This document shows, one piece after another, positions 1-8,221 of a stretch of DNA of 64,000 nt (its first letter is position 1; the number at the start of each line of letters is the position of its first letter). The translations under genes were made by a program, and so were the position numbers. The stretch is from Micromonosporaceae bacterium KJ-029 (GTDB lineage: Bacteria; Actinomycetota; Actinomycetes; Mycobacteriales; Micromonosporaceae): the NCBI GenBank assembly GCA_005402585.1, contig BIFP01000068.1:434001-498000 (forward strand), read 5' to 3'. The notes below the pieces were generated by a model. It did no database searches and had not been told where the DNA came from. It saw nothing but the letters and a program-made list of their open reading frames with translations.

Positions 1-322
1 CCGCCAGACCGGTGCCCAGCGCGATGCCGGCCACCGCGACCGCGGTGGAGAGCGAGACGGCCGGCTCGGCGAGGGCGAACGCGGCCCCGAGCAGGGACGC
101 GGCGGCACCGACCCCGAGCACGATCCGCCAGGACGCCAGCGCCGCGGCCAGGAACGGGGCGGCCACCATCAGCGCGATGTAGTTCGCCTCACGGCCATCC
201 GCCAACTCGACCGCCGAGACGATCACGAGCAGGACGAGGGCCGCGCCGAGGCCGGCGCGGGATCCGGGGCTCAGCGGGCCACGGCCCGGCTGGAGGAGTT
301 GCGTGCGTACACCCGACAGCAT
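1..322 (-). CDS. Membrane protein, N-terminal part only (possibly a SpoIIE/PP2C-type phosphatase)
   Basis: The gene is cut by the left edge of the window; about 107 codons are visible from an ATG at 322. The product begins with a short polar stretch (MLSGVRTQLLQPGRG) and continues into at least three hydrophobic segments (about residues 24-40, 48-66 and 68-85) separated by a short charged loop with DGREANY. This resembles the N-terminal membrane module seen in actinobacterial PP2C/SpoIIE family phosphatases, but no catalytic residues are inside the window, so that assignment is an inference. The gene lies on the same strand as the RlpA-like gene, about 100 bp downstream of it. Confidence 0.5.
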   Translation of the reverse strand, partial: MLSGVRTQLLQPGRGPLSPGSRAGLGAALVLLVIVSAVELADGREANYIALMVAAPFLAAALASWRIVLGVGAAASLLGAAFALAEPAVSLSTAVAVAGIALGTGLA

Positions 323-422
323 GCCCGATGGACGTGAACGAAAGAATGCACCTGACCCGTCGTACGAGATGGTTCTGGCCGCGCGGATCGCGGCCCGGAG
401 CCGATCGCCGCGCGGCATCGGC

Positions 423-1070
423 TCAGCCGAGCACCTCGTACCGGACCTCGATGTGGCCGAGGTCGAGCGAGGCGATCTCGGCGAACGCGGCCCGGGACAG
501 GTCCAGGCAGCGTCCCTCGATGAACGGACCCCGGTCGTTGATCCGGACGGTGATCGACTTGCCGTTGGCCGGGTTGGTCACCCGCACCCTGGTGTCGAAC
601 GGCAGCGTCTTGTGTGCGGCCGTCATCGCCTCCGGGTTGAACGTCTCGCCGTTGGCGGTCATCTGGCCCTGCCAGTAGAAGGAGGCGCCGCACGAGCCGG
701 TGTCGACCACCGGGCGGGCCGTCGTCTTCTTGGCGCTGGGCGTCGGCGAGGGGCTGGCCGTACGCGGCTTGCTCCGGGACGGCGCCTGCGCGGTGCGGGT
801 CGGCGTCGGGCTCGCGGTCACACTCGGCGAGGCGCTGGCGCTCGGTGCGACGCTGAGGCTCGGCGACGCGGTCGGCGAGCCGGTCGCCAGGTCGCTCGGG
901 TCGAGGGTCGGCGAGAGGTCGATCGCCGCCGGCCGCGCCGGCTCCGCGTCGGCGGTCAGGCGTACGGCGCCGACGGTGCCTCCGACGGCGAGGGCGACAG
1001 CCACCACGGCGCTGGCCGCGAGACCAGCCGGCGAGGTGATCCTGCGTATACGGGAGTGCCTACCGGTCAC
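423..1070 (-). CDS. Secreted RlpA-like double-psi beta-barrel protein
   Basis: The 215-residue protein has an N-terminal basic segment and a hydrophobic signal or anchor helix (about residues 17-36), a Pro/Ser/Thr/Ala-rich linker (about 45-120) and a C-terminal RlpA-like double-psi beta-barrel (about 125-213). Visible hallmarks of the barrel are the GASFYW start, the segment TAAHKTLPFDTRVRVTN, the catalytic-type RINDRGPF motif and the closing LDLSRAAF. Family members bind or cleave denuded glycan strands in the cell wall. The Asp of NDRGPF is present, but whether this protein is a lytic transglycosylase or only a glycan binder cannot be read from the sequence. The linker suggests the domain is held at a distance across the wall. 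The start ATG is followed directly by the positively charged signal region. Confidence 0.85.
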   Translation of the reverse strand: MTGRHSRIRRITSPAGLAASAVVAVALAVGGTVGAVRLTADAEPARPAAIDLSPTLDPSDLATGSPTASPSLSVAPSASASPSVTASPTPTRTAQAPSRSKPRTASPSPTPSAKKTTARPVVDTGSCGASFYWQGQMTANGETFNPEAMTAAHKTLPFDTRVRVTNPANGKSITVRINDRGPFIEGRCLDLSRAAFAEIASLDLGHIEVRYEVLG

Positions 1071-1227
1071 CGGCCCGGTCCTTTCCTCAGCGGATCAAAT
1101 CGGGTCGGACCATAACGAGAGAAGCACTTCGGAAGTCAACGTGATCATGTTGTTATGCCCGTAATTGCGGTGATACGTGCAGCCGATCATCCGATCCACG
1201 ATGGGCCGGCTGGCGCAGGATGGAGGC

Positions 1228-1782
1228 ATGCCCCCCGCTGAGCTGAGAGAACGCCTCGTCGCGCTGTTCCGCTGGATCGACCCCGGCGCCGGCACGAGTC
1301 ACCTGGTCAGCGACGTCTCCGGCTGGTGGCGCGATCCGACGGTCCTCGCCGAGCTGGGTCCCGCGCTGGTCGCACCGTTCCGATCGGCCCGGCCCACCGT
1401 GGTCGTCTCTCCGGCGGTCACCGGGCTCCTGCTCGGCCCACTGGCGGCCACGGCGCTCGGCGTGGGCTTCGTGGCGGCCCACAAGCCAGGCGACGGGCGG
1501 CTACCCGCCGGGTCGCTGACCTGGGCGCAGAGCCCGCCCGACTTCCGCGGACGGCGGGTCGACCTGGCCGTCCGCGACCGGCACCTCGGCCCCGGTGACC
1601 GGGTGCTGGTAGTGGACGACTGGGTCGCCACCGCCGCCCAGGTACGCGCCCTCTACGAGATCTGCGCGGCCCGGGGCGCCGAGCCCCTGGGCACCTCCGC
1701 CGTGATGCTCGACTGCCCGCCGCCGGTGGCGGACGAGTTTCGCATCCACGGTCTCCTAACCGAAACCGACCTGCCCGCTTGA
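1228..1782 (+). CDS. Phosphoribosyltransferase-family protein
   Basis: The protein of about 184 residues has a type I phosphoribosyltransferase fold signature. The PRPP-binding motif is visible as VLVVDDWVATAAQ, preceded by a substrate-side segment and followed by the usual small-residue helix. The N-terminal segment LVALFRWIDPGAGTSHLVSDVSGWWRDP and the VVVSPAVTGLLLGPLAA motif match the adenine-phosphoribosyltransferase-like proteins of actinomycetes. The substrate is not evident, and the usual purine-specific loop is too diverged to assign adenine. The ATG at 1228 is preferred because AGGA lies 7 nt upstream; in-frame ATGs at 1201 and 1177 are alternatives with poorer upstream sequence. The gene is monocistronic and diverges from the RlpA-like gene. 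Confidence 0.75.
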   Translation: MPPAELRERLVALFRWIDPGAGTSHLVSDVSGWWRDPTVLAELGPALVAPFRSARPTVVVSPAVTGLLLGPLAATALGVGFVAAHKPGDGRLPAGSLTWAQSPPDFRGRRVDLAVRDRHLGPGDRVLVVDDWVATAAQVRALYEICAARGAEPLGTSAVMLDCPPPVADEFRIHGLLTETDLPA

Positions 1783-1786
1783 AAGG

Positions 1787-1834
1787 AAGGGCCCCCTATT
1801 AACGCCTCGGGTAGAAGAAGGGACCCCTATTAAC
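1787..1834. repeat. Tandem dyad repeat, copy 1 (31-bp period)
   Basis: Two units of the form AAGGGnCCCCTATTAAC lie at 1787-1803 and 1818-1834, exactly 31 bp apart and joined by an ACGCCTCGGGTAGAAG-like spacer. Each unit has a GGG/CCC dyad followed by TTAAC. A second copy with the same layout and nearly the same spacer lies at 59918-59965. Both sit directly beside gene ends in otherwise unrelated contexts, which indicates a dispersed intergenic element. Confidence 0.8.
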
Positions 1835-1853
1835 AACTGCTACTGACGCCGGC

Positions 1854-2369
1854 TCAGCGCACGAAGTCCTCGACCACCGTGCAGACCCGGCCGAGCGCCT
1901 CGGCGGAGCGGGCCAACGGTCCGGGCACCATCAGCGCGTGGTCGGCGGCCGGGATCTCCAACACGTTCGGGGTCAGCCGCCGGGCGACCGCGCCGTCCCA
2001 GGACGGATCGGCACCGCCGCCGACCAGGATGAACGGGGCGGTGGCCCGGCGCAGCGCGTCTACCACCTCGCCGCGGTGCAGCAACGGGGTGAGCCAGACG
2101 GCGGGCAGCCCCCGATCGGCGGCAAGGGGTGCGGCCAGCGTGCCGAGCGACTTGCCGACCAGCAGGTCGGTGCGCTCGGCCAGGGTCGGTGCGACCTGAT
2201 CGCACACCCACCTGCCGATGGTCTCCACGTCGAAGTCGTCCGGCACCTGCCAGGAGATCCCGTGCAGCCCGAAGCCGGCCCGACGCAGCGCCTCTCCCAG
2301 GTAGAGGAAGAGGGGATAGCGCGTGTCGTAGCCGCGTCCCGGGATGAGCACCGCACGTCTGTCCGCCAT
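1854..2369 (-). CDS. Small alpha/beta hydrolase
   Basis: The 171-residue protein shows a compact alpha/beta-hydrolase layout. It has an N-terminal strand followed by the PGRGYDTRYP loop, a nucleophile elbow GKSLGT (Ser at about residue 73), a GGGADPSWDG segment that carries the acid residue, and a late AADHAL segment with the His. It lacks a lid domain and is shorter than typical family members. The substrate is unknown. The ATG at 2369 has GGAGACG a few bases upstream. A longer reading frame that continues upstream and overlaps the next gene's promoter is not supported by family alignment. The gene stands alone between two plus-strand genes. Confidence 0.8.
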   Translation of the reverse strand: MADRRAVLIPGRGYDTRYPLFLYLGEALRRAGFGLHGISWQVPDDFDVETIGRWVCDQVAPTLAERTDLLVGKSLGTLAAPLAADRGLPAVWLTPLLHRGEVVDALRRATAPFILVGGGADPSWDGAVARRLTPNVLEIPAADHALMVPGPLARSAEALGRVCTVVEDFVR

Positions 2370-2473
2370 GGACGTCTCCTTGTCGTCGACCGTCGACCGT
2401 ACCGTCCTCCAGGCGACGATGGGATGGCTGAAGCGTCACCGGGTGTCAGCGACCGGGCGGTAGCCTCGGCAGG

Positions 2474-2905
2474 ATGTGGCCACGGATCGGCGGACTGCGC
2501 ACCCTCGCCCTCGGTACCCCCGGTGAGCTGCGAGTGAACCTCAACACTCTGGTGCTGGCCGGGGTGAAGACCGCGACCGCCGGCCTGCTCGGCGAGTACG
2601 CCGAGGAGGGCGAGGAACTGGAGCACGTCGGCGAGCGGCTGGCGCTCGTCGACGACCAGGACATGCTGGTGGGCGTCGTCGAGGTGACCGGTGTCGAGGT
2701 GACCCGCTTCGCCGAGGTCCCGTGGGACTTCGCCCGCTCGGAGGGGGAGGGCGACCGCTCGATCGAGGAGTGGCGCGCCGGGCACTCCGCCTACTGGGCC
2801 CGCGTCGGCACTCCGGTCACCGACGACACCCAGATCGTCTGCGTACGCTTCCGCCTGGTCTCCGCAGGCGACGGCGGCATCCCCAGCGGCGACCTCGGCA
2901 CCTGA
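2474..2905 (+). CDS. ASCH-domain protein
   Basis: The 143-residue protein fits the ASCH fold (PUA-like, RNA- or nucleoside-binding). Visible family features are the KTATAGLL segment after the first helix (Lys-Thr region), the strand LALVDDQDMLVGVVEVTGVEV, the FAEVPWDFARSEGEG loop, and the EEWRAGHSAYW helix that is typical of this group. Members include small RNA-binding proteins and the YqfB amidohydrolases, and no single substrate can be assigned. It is followed after only 3 bp by the 3' end of the convergent flavin oxidoreductase gene. Confidence 0.78.
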   Translation: MWPRIGGLRTLALGTPGELRVNLNTLVLAGVKTATAGLLGEYAEEGEELEHVGERLALVDDQDMLVGVVEVTGVEVTRFAEVPWDFARSEGEGDRSIEEWRAGHSAYWARVGTPVTDDTQIVCVRFRLVSAGDGGIPSGDLGT

Positions 2906-2908
2906 CCG

Positions 2909-3793
2909 CTAGCGCTCGGCGCGCAGACCGGGCAGCAGGCGCGTGGCGACGTCCTCCAGTACCGCCTCGTCGCCGGCGTACCAGCTGCTCTCCCGCGGCC
3001 AGTGCGTGATCACGTCGGTGAAGCCCAGCTCCGCCGCGCGCCCGACCTGGTCGGCGAAGAACTGCGCGCTGCGCAGCGAGAAGACGGGTGCCGAGTCCAA
3101 CGAGAGGTAGCGATCCAGGCTGGCGGGGTCGCGCCCCTCGGCGGCCAGCGTCGAGTCGAGCCGAGCCACCATCTCGGCAACCCCGGCCCACCAGGCCGCC
3201 AGGTCGTCCCCGCCGGGGCCGGTGGTCACCCAGCCCTGCCCGAACCGGGCGGCGATCCGCATCGAACGGGGACCGTTGGCGGCCACCACGAACGGCACCC
3301 GGGGCGCCTGGACGCAGCCCGGGTTGTTCCGCGCGTCCACCGCCGCGAACCAGTCACCCCGCCAGGTCGTACCGTCCTCCCGCAGGATCGCGTCGAGCAG
3401 CTCGGCGAACTCGGCGAACCGGTCCACCCGCTGGCGCGGCGGCAACGTCTCGCCACCGAGCACGGCCGAGTCGAAGCCGATGCCGCCCGCGCCGACCCCG
3501 AGCAGCACCCGCCCGTCCGACACGTCGTCGAGCGCGGTCACCTGGCGGGCGAAGGCCGCCGGGTGCCGGAAGTTCGGGGACGCGACCAGCGTGCCCAACC
3601 GGATCCGGGAGGTCACCGTCGCGGCGGCGGTCAGCGTGGTCATCGAGTCGAACCAGGGGCCGTCCACCAGATCGCGCCAGCCCAGGTGGTCGTACGTCCA
3701 GGCGTGGTCGAAGCCCCACTCGTCGGCCTGCCGCCACCGGTGCCGCGCCACCGACCAGCGCTGGTCCGGCAGGATCACGATGCCAATCCGCAT
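2909..3793 (-). CDS. LLM-class flavin-dependent oxidoreductase (luciferase-like)
   Basis: The 294-residue protein is a bacterial luciferase-like monooxygenase. It starts at the conserved first strand MRIGIVILPDQRW and carries the WTYDHLGWRDL segment, the IRLGTLVASPNFRHPA motif and the DGRVLLGVGAGG flavin-site segment, followed by AANGPRSMRIAARFGQGW. These resemble F420- or FMN-dependent enzymes common in actinomycetes. The cofactor cannot be fixed from motifs alone, but the length and the lack of an insertion loop agree with the short F420-type branch. The substrate is unknown. The gene converges with the ASCH gene, with nearly touching ends. Confidence 0.85.
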   Translation of the reverse strand: MRIGIVILPDQRWSVARHRWRQADEWGFDHAWTYDHLGWRDLVDGPWFDSMTTLTAAATVTSRIRLGTLVASPNFRHPAAFARQVTALDDVSDGRVLLGVGAGGIGFDSAVLGGETLPPRQRVDRFAEFAELLDAILREDGTTWRGDWFAAVDARNNPGCVQAPRVPFVVAANGPRSMRIAARFGQGWVTTGPGGDDLAAWWAGVAEMVARLDSTLAAEGRDPASLDRYLSLDSAPVFSLRSAQFFADQVGRAAELGFTDVITHWPRESSWYAGDEAVLEDVATRLLPGLRAER

Positions 3794-3863
3794 GATCGCC
3801 AGGGTACGGGGACCGGTGTGCGCAGGCTCAGTCCAGGTCGAGCAGCTGGCCGTGGTCCGCGAC

Positions 3864-6830
3864 CTACCGGCGGACGGTCACCGCCTTGCTGGTCGCCTTG
3901 CCGTCCAGGTGGCCCGACTTGCGGGCGATCACGGTGACGGTGAGCTTCTTGTTCCGCATCGAGGAGGTCAACTTCAGCGTCTTGCCCGTCGCGCCCTTGA
4001 TCACTTTCCCGTTCAGCCGCCACTCGTAGCGGTAGGAGTCGGCCTTCGGCGACCAGGTGCCGACCAGGGCCTTGACCGTACGGCCCACCTTCGCGGTGCC
4101 GCTGATCGTCGGCTTCTTCGTCGCCTTCGGTGCCTTGCCCTTGGCAATCTTGGCCGAGGCGGCCGAGGTCGCGACGCCGGACGGGTGGCCGGTGCGCTTC
4201 GCGGTCACCTTGACGGTGAGCCGCTTGCCCACCATCGATGCCGTGATCTTCAGGGACGGACTGGTCGCGCCCTTGATCGCGGTACCGTTCGCCGACCACT
4301 GGTACGCGTACGAGGTGGCCGTCGGGCTCCACGTGCCGGGTACCGCCTTGACCGTCGAACCGACGGCGAGGGTGCCCGAGATCGACGGCACCTTCGTCGC
4401 CTTCAACGGTGCGGGCGGGGGCGCGGGGATCGGCGGGCCGGCGACGCTCAGGGCGGTGCCTACACCATCCGCGGGCTGGGCGGTCAGCGTCCAGGTGAAG
4501 GCGCCGTCGGCGACGGCCTTGCCGGCGGAGTCCTTGCCGTCCCACGAGGCCCGCAACACCCCTCGGGCCGACGAGCCGGACAGCGTACGGATCGTGGCGC
4601 CGGCCGCGTTGCGGAAGGTCAGCTGCCAGGCTGCGGCGGGCTTCGACAGCCACCAGGCACCGGACCAGTTCGCGGCGGCGTTGGAGACTGTGGAGTCGAT
4701 GACGCTCAGCGCGGAGGCCGGGATCCCAGTCGGCGCGATGTGGATCCGCTGCTGCTGGTCGGCGTAGGCGACGCCGCCGCCGAACCGGTCCACGGTCCAG
4801 GTGGTGCGCGGGCCACCGCCCGCCCCGAAGTCGTCCGCCCCGAGGTCCTCCCCGCCGACCAGCATCCGGGTGGGCAGCTCGCTGCGGAGGTCGATCAGGC
4901 GCAGCCCGCCGTCCCGGCCGCTCACCTGCTCGACGAGGTAGCCGTCGCCGAGAAGGACGTTACGCGCCGGGGCGGCGATGTGACGTTTGGTCGTGCGGTC
5001 ATAGACACCCGAGCCACGCTCGGAGTTCCCGTTGTCCACGCAGGCCCAGTGCACCCAGCGGCCGACGGCCTGGAGGTGGGTGGCGGTGCAACCGTTGCTG
5101 GTGGTGAAGGTCTCCAGGACGGTGCCGGTGGGTAGTTGGGTCGCCGTCACCAGGCCGGAGGAGGTCGAGCCGCTCCACAGCGTCGAGCCCCACACGGCCG
5201 CGCCGACCCACCACCGGTACTGCACGACGACGCCGTCCGCTCCGTCCCGGAACTCGCCGATGTACTGCACGCTCCGCGTGCCGCCGTCGATCACCGCGTA
5301 CCGCCCGGACAGGTCAACGAGATTCGGAGAGGAGTGCTTGGTGTCGATGGTCGGACCCGAGGCGCTGGTGCCGTTGGCGTACAGCATCGTCAGATTGCGG
5401 TAGGTCGCACTCTCGCGGCCGTGATAGCCGGTGCCGTCGGCGAACATCCGGAGGCAGCGAGGTTCGTAGCCGGAGCAGCGGCCGTCGTCAATCGTGATCA
5501 GGCCGTCCACGGTGGACCGCTCGACCGTCGAGGTGGCTCCGCCCTTGGGTGTGGTCAGCCAGGTGCTGCGGTACGCGCCACTGGCGTAGCTCGGGGCGTA
5601 CACGGTGCTGTTGTCGGCGGTGCTGAGGATGCCGCTGCCGAGGGCGAGCCCGTGGATCTGCGCCGGCATCGGTTGTACCGGCGTCAGTCGGTGGCGCTCG
5701 ACCGAGCCGTCGGCGGCCTGCGTGATCCGGTAGATCCCCCAGTCCAGGTCGCCCTCTTCGACGTACTGTTCGGCACCCGCCACGAGAGCCGAGCCGTCCG
5801 GAGCCTGGACGATCTGGTACGCGGCTGGATCCATGACCTTGGTCATGCGGCGCCGACTCGCATCGATCGGCTCAGACCAGAGGGGCTGTCCACGATAGGT
5901 GTTGCTACCCGACCGAACCGAATCGACGGAGAGAAGGTGAGAGCCGACGAGGCCATGCGCGGCCTGGTAGTCGTGCGAGCCCGTGGCGACGGTGCGTGGC
6001 TGCGCAGACAGGTCGCTCCGGGCGAGGACATCCACCTTGCGGTCCTTCAGCCGCAGCACGGCGTCGGGAGTGAGTCGGAATCCACTCACCTCCCAACTGC
6101 GGTCCGGATCCGGGCGATCCGGCAGCCCGCTGAACACGCCGGTGGCCACGTCGATCAGGCCCCAGTGCCGCGAGCCGTTGACCGCGTCGACAGTCTGGTA
6201 CCGAACCACAACAGATCGGGCGTCACCGTCTTCGACCTCGGCCGTGGCGACGTCGGTGGGAAACCCGGTCACCGGGGTGTCGGTGCCGGCCCGCAGCAGG
6301 TGGTACGTCAGGTCGTCGGTGCGGGTCAGGATGCTGTCGCCGAAGGTGCCCTGGTACGACCGCCCCTCGGGCAACGGCACGATGCTGCCACCGGACGCGC
6401 CTTGGAGCAGGGTCACCTGTGGCGACGGCTCGGCGGAGTAGACGGCGACGGTGTCGGAGCCCGCTCCGTACCAGCCCGGGTGAAACAACAACGAGCCCGA
6501 CGGCCACCAACCTTCGATGTCATACCTGACCGGCGCGGGCAGCCGCTGGTCGACGGCGGTGGTCACGCCAGCAGCGTATTCAGTCCACAGTAGGCGGTCG
6601 TCACTCTCCTGCACCCAGAGAAAACCGGTGGTTCCGGCATTGAGGATCCGCGTGGCTCGGGGAATGGCTCGCGGCGCGGCGGGCAGCACCAGCTCCGCAG
6701 CCGGTTGCGGCGAGGCGGCGACCGCCGGGCCGGGTACGGCGACGAGGGTGCCGACAAGGCACATCGTCAGGGTCAGGACGGCCGAGGAGCGCACCATCCG
6801 CCGGACGGGTCGTTGCCCGGTTCGGGCCAC
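3864..6830 (-). CDS. Large secreted protein with beta-propeller-like body, FlgD-type Ig domain and two C-terminal repeats
   Basis: The 988-residue product starts at a GTG at 6830 preceded by AGGAGG with a 4-nt spacer. The open frame continues upstream, but that part does not look coding. A signal peptide ends near PAVAA (about residue 38). Residues about 50-760 are rich in short beta strands with recurring Trp and Gly and fit an irregular propeller, although no named domain is certain. A FlgD-like Ig segment follows (SWDGKDSAGKAVADGAF), then a Pro-rich linker, then two homologous repeats of about 80 residues that each contain SGT-VG-TVKA-PGTWSP and a YxWxxNGxxIKGAT core. These repeats occur in many secreted actinobacterial proteins and probably support surface attachment or presentation. 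No catalytic motif was recognised. The protein probably acts outside the cell. Confidence 0.8.
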   Translation of the reverse strand: MARTGQRPVRRMVRSSAVLTLTMCLVGTLVAVPGPAVAASPQPAAELVLPAAPRAIPRATRILNAGTTGFLWVQESDDRLLWTEYAAGVTTAVDQRLPAPVRYDIEGWWPSGSLLFHPGWYGAGSDTVAVYSAEPSPQVTLLQGASGGSIVPLPEGRSYQGTFGDSILTRTDDLTYHLLRAGTDTPVTGFPTDVATAEVEDGDARSVVVRYQTVDAVNGSRHWGLIDVATGVFSGLPDRPDPDRSWEVSGFRLTPDAVLRLKDRKVDVLARSDLSAQPRTVATGSHDYQAAHGLVGSHLLSVDSVRSGSNTYRGQPLWSEPIDASRRRMTKVMDPAAYQIVQAPDGSALVAGAEQYVEEGDLDWGIYRITQAADGSVERHRLTPVQPMPAQIHGLALGSGILSTADNSTVYAPSYASGAYRSTWLTTPKGGATSTVERSTVDGLITIDDGRCSGYEPRCLRMFADGTGYHGRESATYRNLTMLYANGTSASGPTIDTKHSSPNLVDLSGRYAVIDGGTRSVQYIGEFRDGADGVVVQYRWWVGAAVWGSTLWSGSTSSGLVTATQLPTGTVLETFTTSNGCTATHLQAVGRWVHWACVDNGNSERGSGVYDRTTKRHIAAPARNVLLGDGYLVEQVSGRDGGLRLIDLRSELPTRMLVGGEDLGADDFGAGGGPRTTWTVDRFGGGVAYADQQQRIHIAPTGIPASALSVIDSTVSNAAANWSGAWWLSKPAAAWQLTFRNAAGATIRTLSGSSARGVLRASWDGKDSAGKAVADGAFTWTLTAQPADGVGTALSVAGPPIPAPPPAPLKATKVPSISGTLAVGSTVKAVPGTWSPTATSYAYQWSANGTAIKGATSPSLKITASMVGKRLTVKVTAKRTGHPSGVATSAASAKIAKGKAPKATKKPTISGTAKVGRTVKALVGTWSPKADSYRYEWRLNGKVIKGATGKTLKLTSSMRNKKLTVTVIARKSGHLDGKATSKAVTVRR

Positions 6831-7040
6831 CGTTCCTCCTGTTGAACCACAAGGGGAGTGGTGAGGTGAAGCGGCAGCACCTGATCGATCTTCCCCCGCT
6901 GCACGGCGCCCCCACGCACATGGAGGCCGCAGCGTAGCAAGCAGCGGATCTTGGACGGGTCCGCATTTCGGCCGAGGCGTGGGCCGCCGAACGGATGGCT
7001 TCGATCCGGAGACCGCCGAACGGCGGAACGCGGCGCCGCC

Positions 7041-7197
7041 GGGCGAGCGCACGACTCGCCGCAGGCGGCGCTGATCTACCAGCAGCCGACGGCGGAAACC
7101 GACTGCGCGGCCAGGCGCTGCACGAGGCGGTGCGCGCGGATCGAAGGAAGCCAAGAAGAAGGCAAAGATCAAGAGCAACCGCATGACGAAGGACTGA
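7041..7197 (+). pseudogene. Decayed C-terminus of a tyrosine-type site-specific integrase
   Basis: Conceptual translation across three frames recovers the C-terminal end of a pSAM2-type phage or AICE integrase. First comes HDSPQAALIYQ (the segment with the catalytic Tyr), then after a shift GQALHEAVRADR, then after another shift a Lys-rich tail KEAKKKAKIKSNRMTKD before a TGA at 7195-7197. Intact relatives read HDSPQAALIYQHAT...ALDEAVRA...KKAKK in one frame. At least two frameshifts and the missing N-terminal catalytic domain show that it is dead. It may begin slightly farther left, around 6951. It lies 0.7 kb from tRNA-Gly, a normal target for such elements. Confidence 0.62.
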
Positions 7198-7506
7198 TCA
7201 CGTGATCCAGGCGTGGCAGCAGATCGCTCCGCCTGGATCACCAATGGTCCATGGTGGAGGTGGGTCAGGCATGGCACCATGTAGTGAGCGAAACGTGACT
7301 CGATATGGGGTTCTCTCGCGGCGGACGGCTACAGGGCTCCGACGCAAGCGCGCTCGATATCGGCGCCACGTAGCGCTGATGAGAAAGGGCCAGACGACCG
7401 AAGGGAGGCGTAGCCGCGACCGCAGGGTCGCACGCGGTTAACCGGGCCACTGGCCCCCGTTATCGCATGCCCGCTCGTCAGTACAGCTACGCAAAGGATC
7501 AGCGCC
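7198..7506. other. Non-coding stretch after the integrase remnant
   Basis: No convincing gene is visible here. An open frame at 7202-7441 has unbiased codon positions and no family resemblance. The sequence has lower GC than its neighbours and contains short dyads. It probably represents the residue of an excised or decayed integrated element plus the promoter region of the small gene at 7507. Confidence 0.5.
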
Positions 7507-7854
7507 TTGAATTCGGAGACGGTTCACGCCTTTGGCCTGATTTTTCTCCTACTCGCCGGGATTGTCTGCTTTTCGTTCGTCGCCTGGCTCATCTTCTGCT
7601 ACGCCATCGCCCGGCTGCCCAACGGAGAGGTCCTCGTTCGGCAGGCCCCGAAGGTCATTGAGGCGTTCGACATCAAGAGCTGGGGGGACGTGCTGCTGCC
7701 CTGGCGGATCATCGAACGCGGCATCCGTGGGATCGCCTTGCTTGCAAGCAGAGATCTAGAGGGCGTGGGTGGTGAACAGCAAGACCAGCAGTCGAAGACG
7801 GCTACCGGTCCTGCCAACCAGGACGAGCCGGCACAAGCACCGGCCGGTCCGTAA
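7507..7854 (+). CDS. Small membrane protein of unknown function
   Basis: The 115-residue protein starts at TTG 7507, which has AAAGGA with an 8-nt spacer upstream. One hydrophobic helix spans about residues 8-33 (FGLIFLLLAGIVCFSFVAWL). A soluble segment with LPNGEVLVRQAPKVIEAFDIKSWGDVLLPWRI follows, then a disordered Gln/Ala/Pro tail. I do not recognise the family. The gene has lower GC at its 5' end than its surroundings, and it sits between an integrase remnant and tRNA-Gly, so it may be cargo left by an integrated element. A hairpin at 7890-7928 probably ends its transcript. Confidence 0.65.
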   Translation: MNSETVHAFGLIFLLLAGIVCFSFVAWLIFCYAIARLPNGEVLVRQAPKVIEAFDIKSWGDVLLPWRIIERGIRGIALLASRDLEGVGGEQQDQQSKTATGPANQDEPAQAPAGP

Positions 7855-7889
7855 CGGCAGGGGCCACCCTGGTTGATCACTGAACATCG

Positions 7890-7928
7890 AAGGCCCTGGC
7901 TCGGGACACGCGTCCTGGCCAGGGCCTT
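7890..7928. terminator. Hairpin between small membrane protein gene and tRNA-Gly
   Basis: An 11-bp inverted repeat AAGGCCCTGGC (7890-7900) pairs with GCCAGGGCCTT (7918-7928) across a 17-nt loop. It lies between converging transcription units and can serve both strands. Confidence 0.7.
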
Positions 7929-7933
7929 GATCG

Positions 7934-8007
7934 TGGAGCGGGTGACGGGAATCGAACCCGCACTGTCAGCTTGGGAAGCTGATGTTCTGCCATTGAACTA
8001 CACCCGC
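7934..8007 (-). tRNA. tRNA-Gly(CCC)
   Basis: On the minus strand the sequence folds as a cloverleaf. The acceptor GCGGGTG pairs with CACCCGC, the anticodon stem TCAGC/GCTGA encloses the loop TTCCCAA (anticodon CCC, reading GGG), and the T-arm carries the GTTCGATTC pattern. The discriminator is T, as expected for bacterial tRNA-Gly, and CCA is encoded at 7936-7934. Its 3' end points to the integrase remnant, consistent with past use as an attachment site. Confidence 0.95.
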
Positions 8008-8221
8008 AGGCGGGACCACTGTACCTGAGTGAACCGCCCGGTGCACCCAGGCACCCCCGCGCGCCACCCGGCCCGGCGCCGGCCGCCCGAGCTGAGGAGA
8101 AGTTTCACCCGGGGCAAGACATTCCTATTCTCAAATCTGTCGATGGCTTGTAACGTCTGCCCCACGTTTCCCGCACGACGCGACACAACCCCCGGTCGCG
8201 TCGCCAGAAAGAGGTGGGCTT

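Noticed and set aside
6831-7280. N-terminal extension of the large secreted protein frame up to 7280
   Set aside because: A GTG at 6830 with AGGAGG upstream is followed by a good signal peptide, whereas the extension has no family resemblance and overlaps the integrase remnant on the other strand.
7202-7441. Plus-strand 79-codon frame after the integrase remnant
   Set aside because: No ribosome site, no codon bias and no recognisable family. Counted as non-coding.
7850-7933. Direct repeat of the tRNA-Gly 3' end as an attachment site
   Set aside because: I searched the region left of the tRNA and found no copy of its 3' segment, so no att boundaries can be placed.
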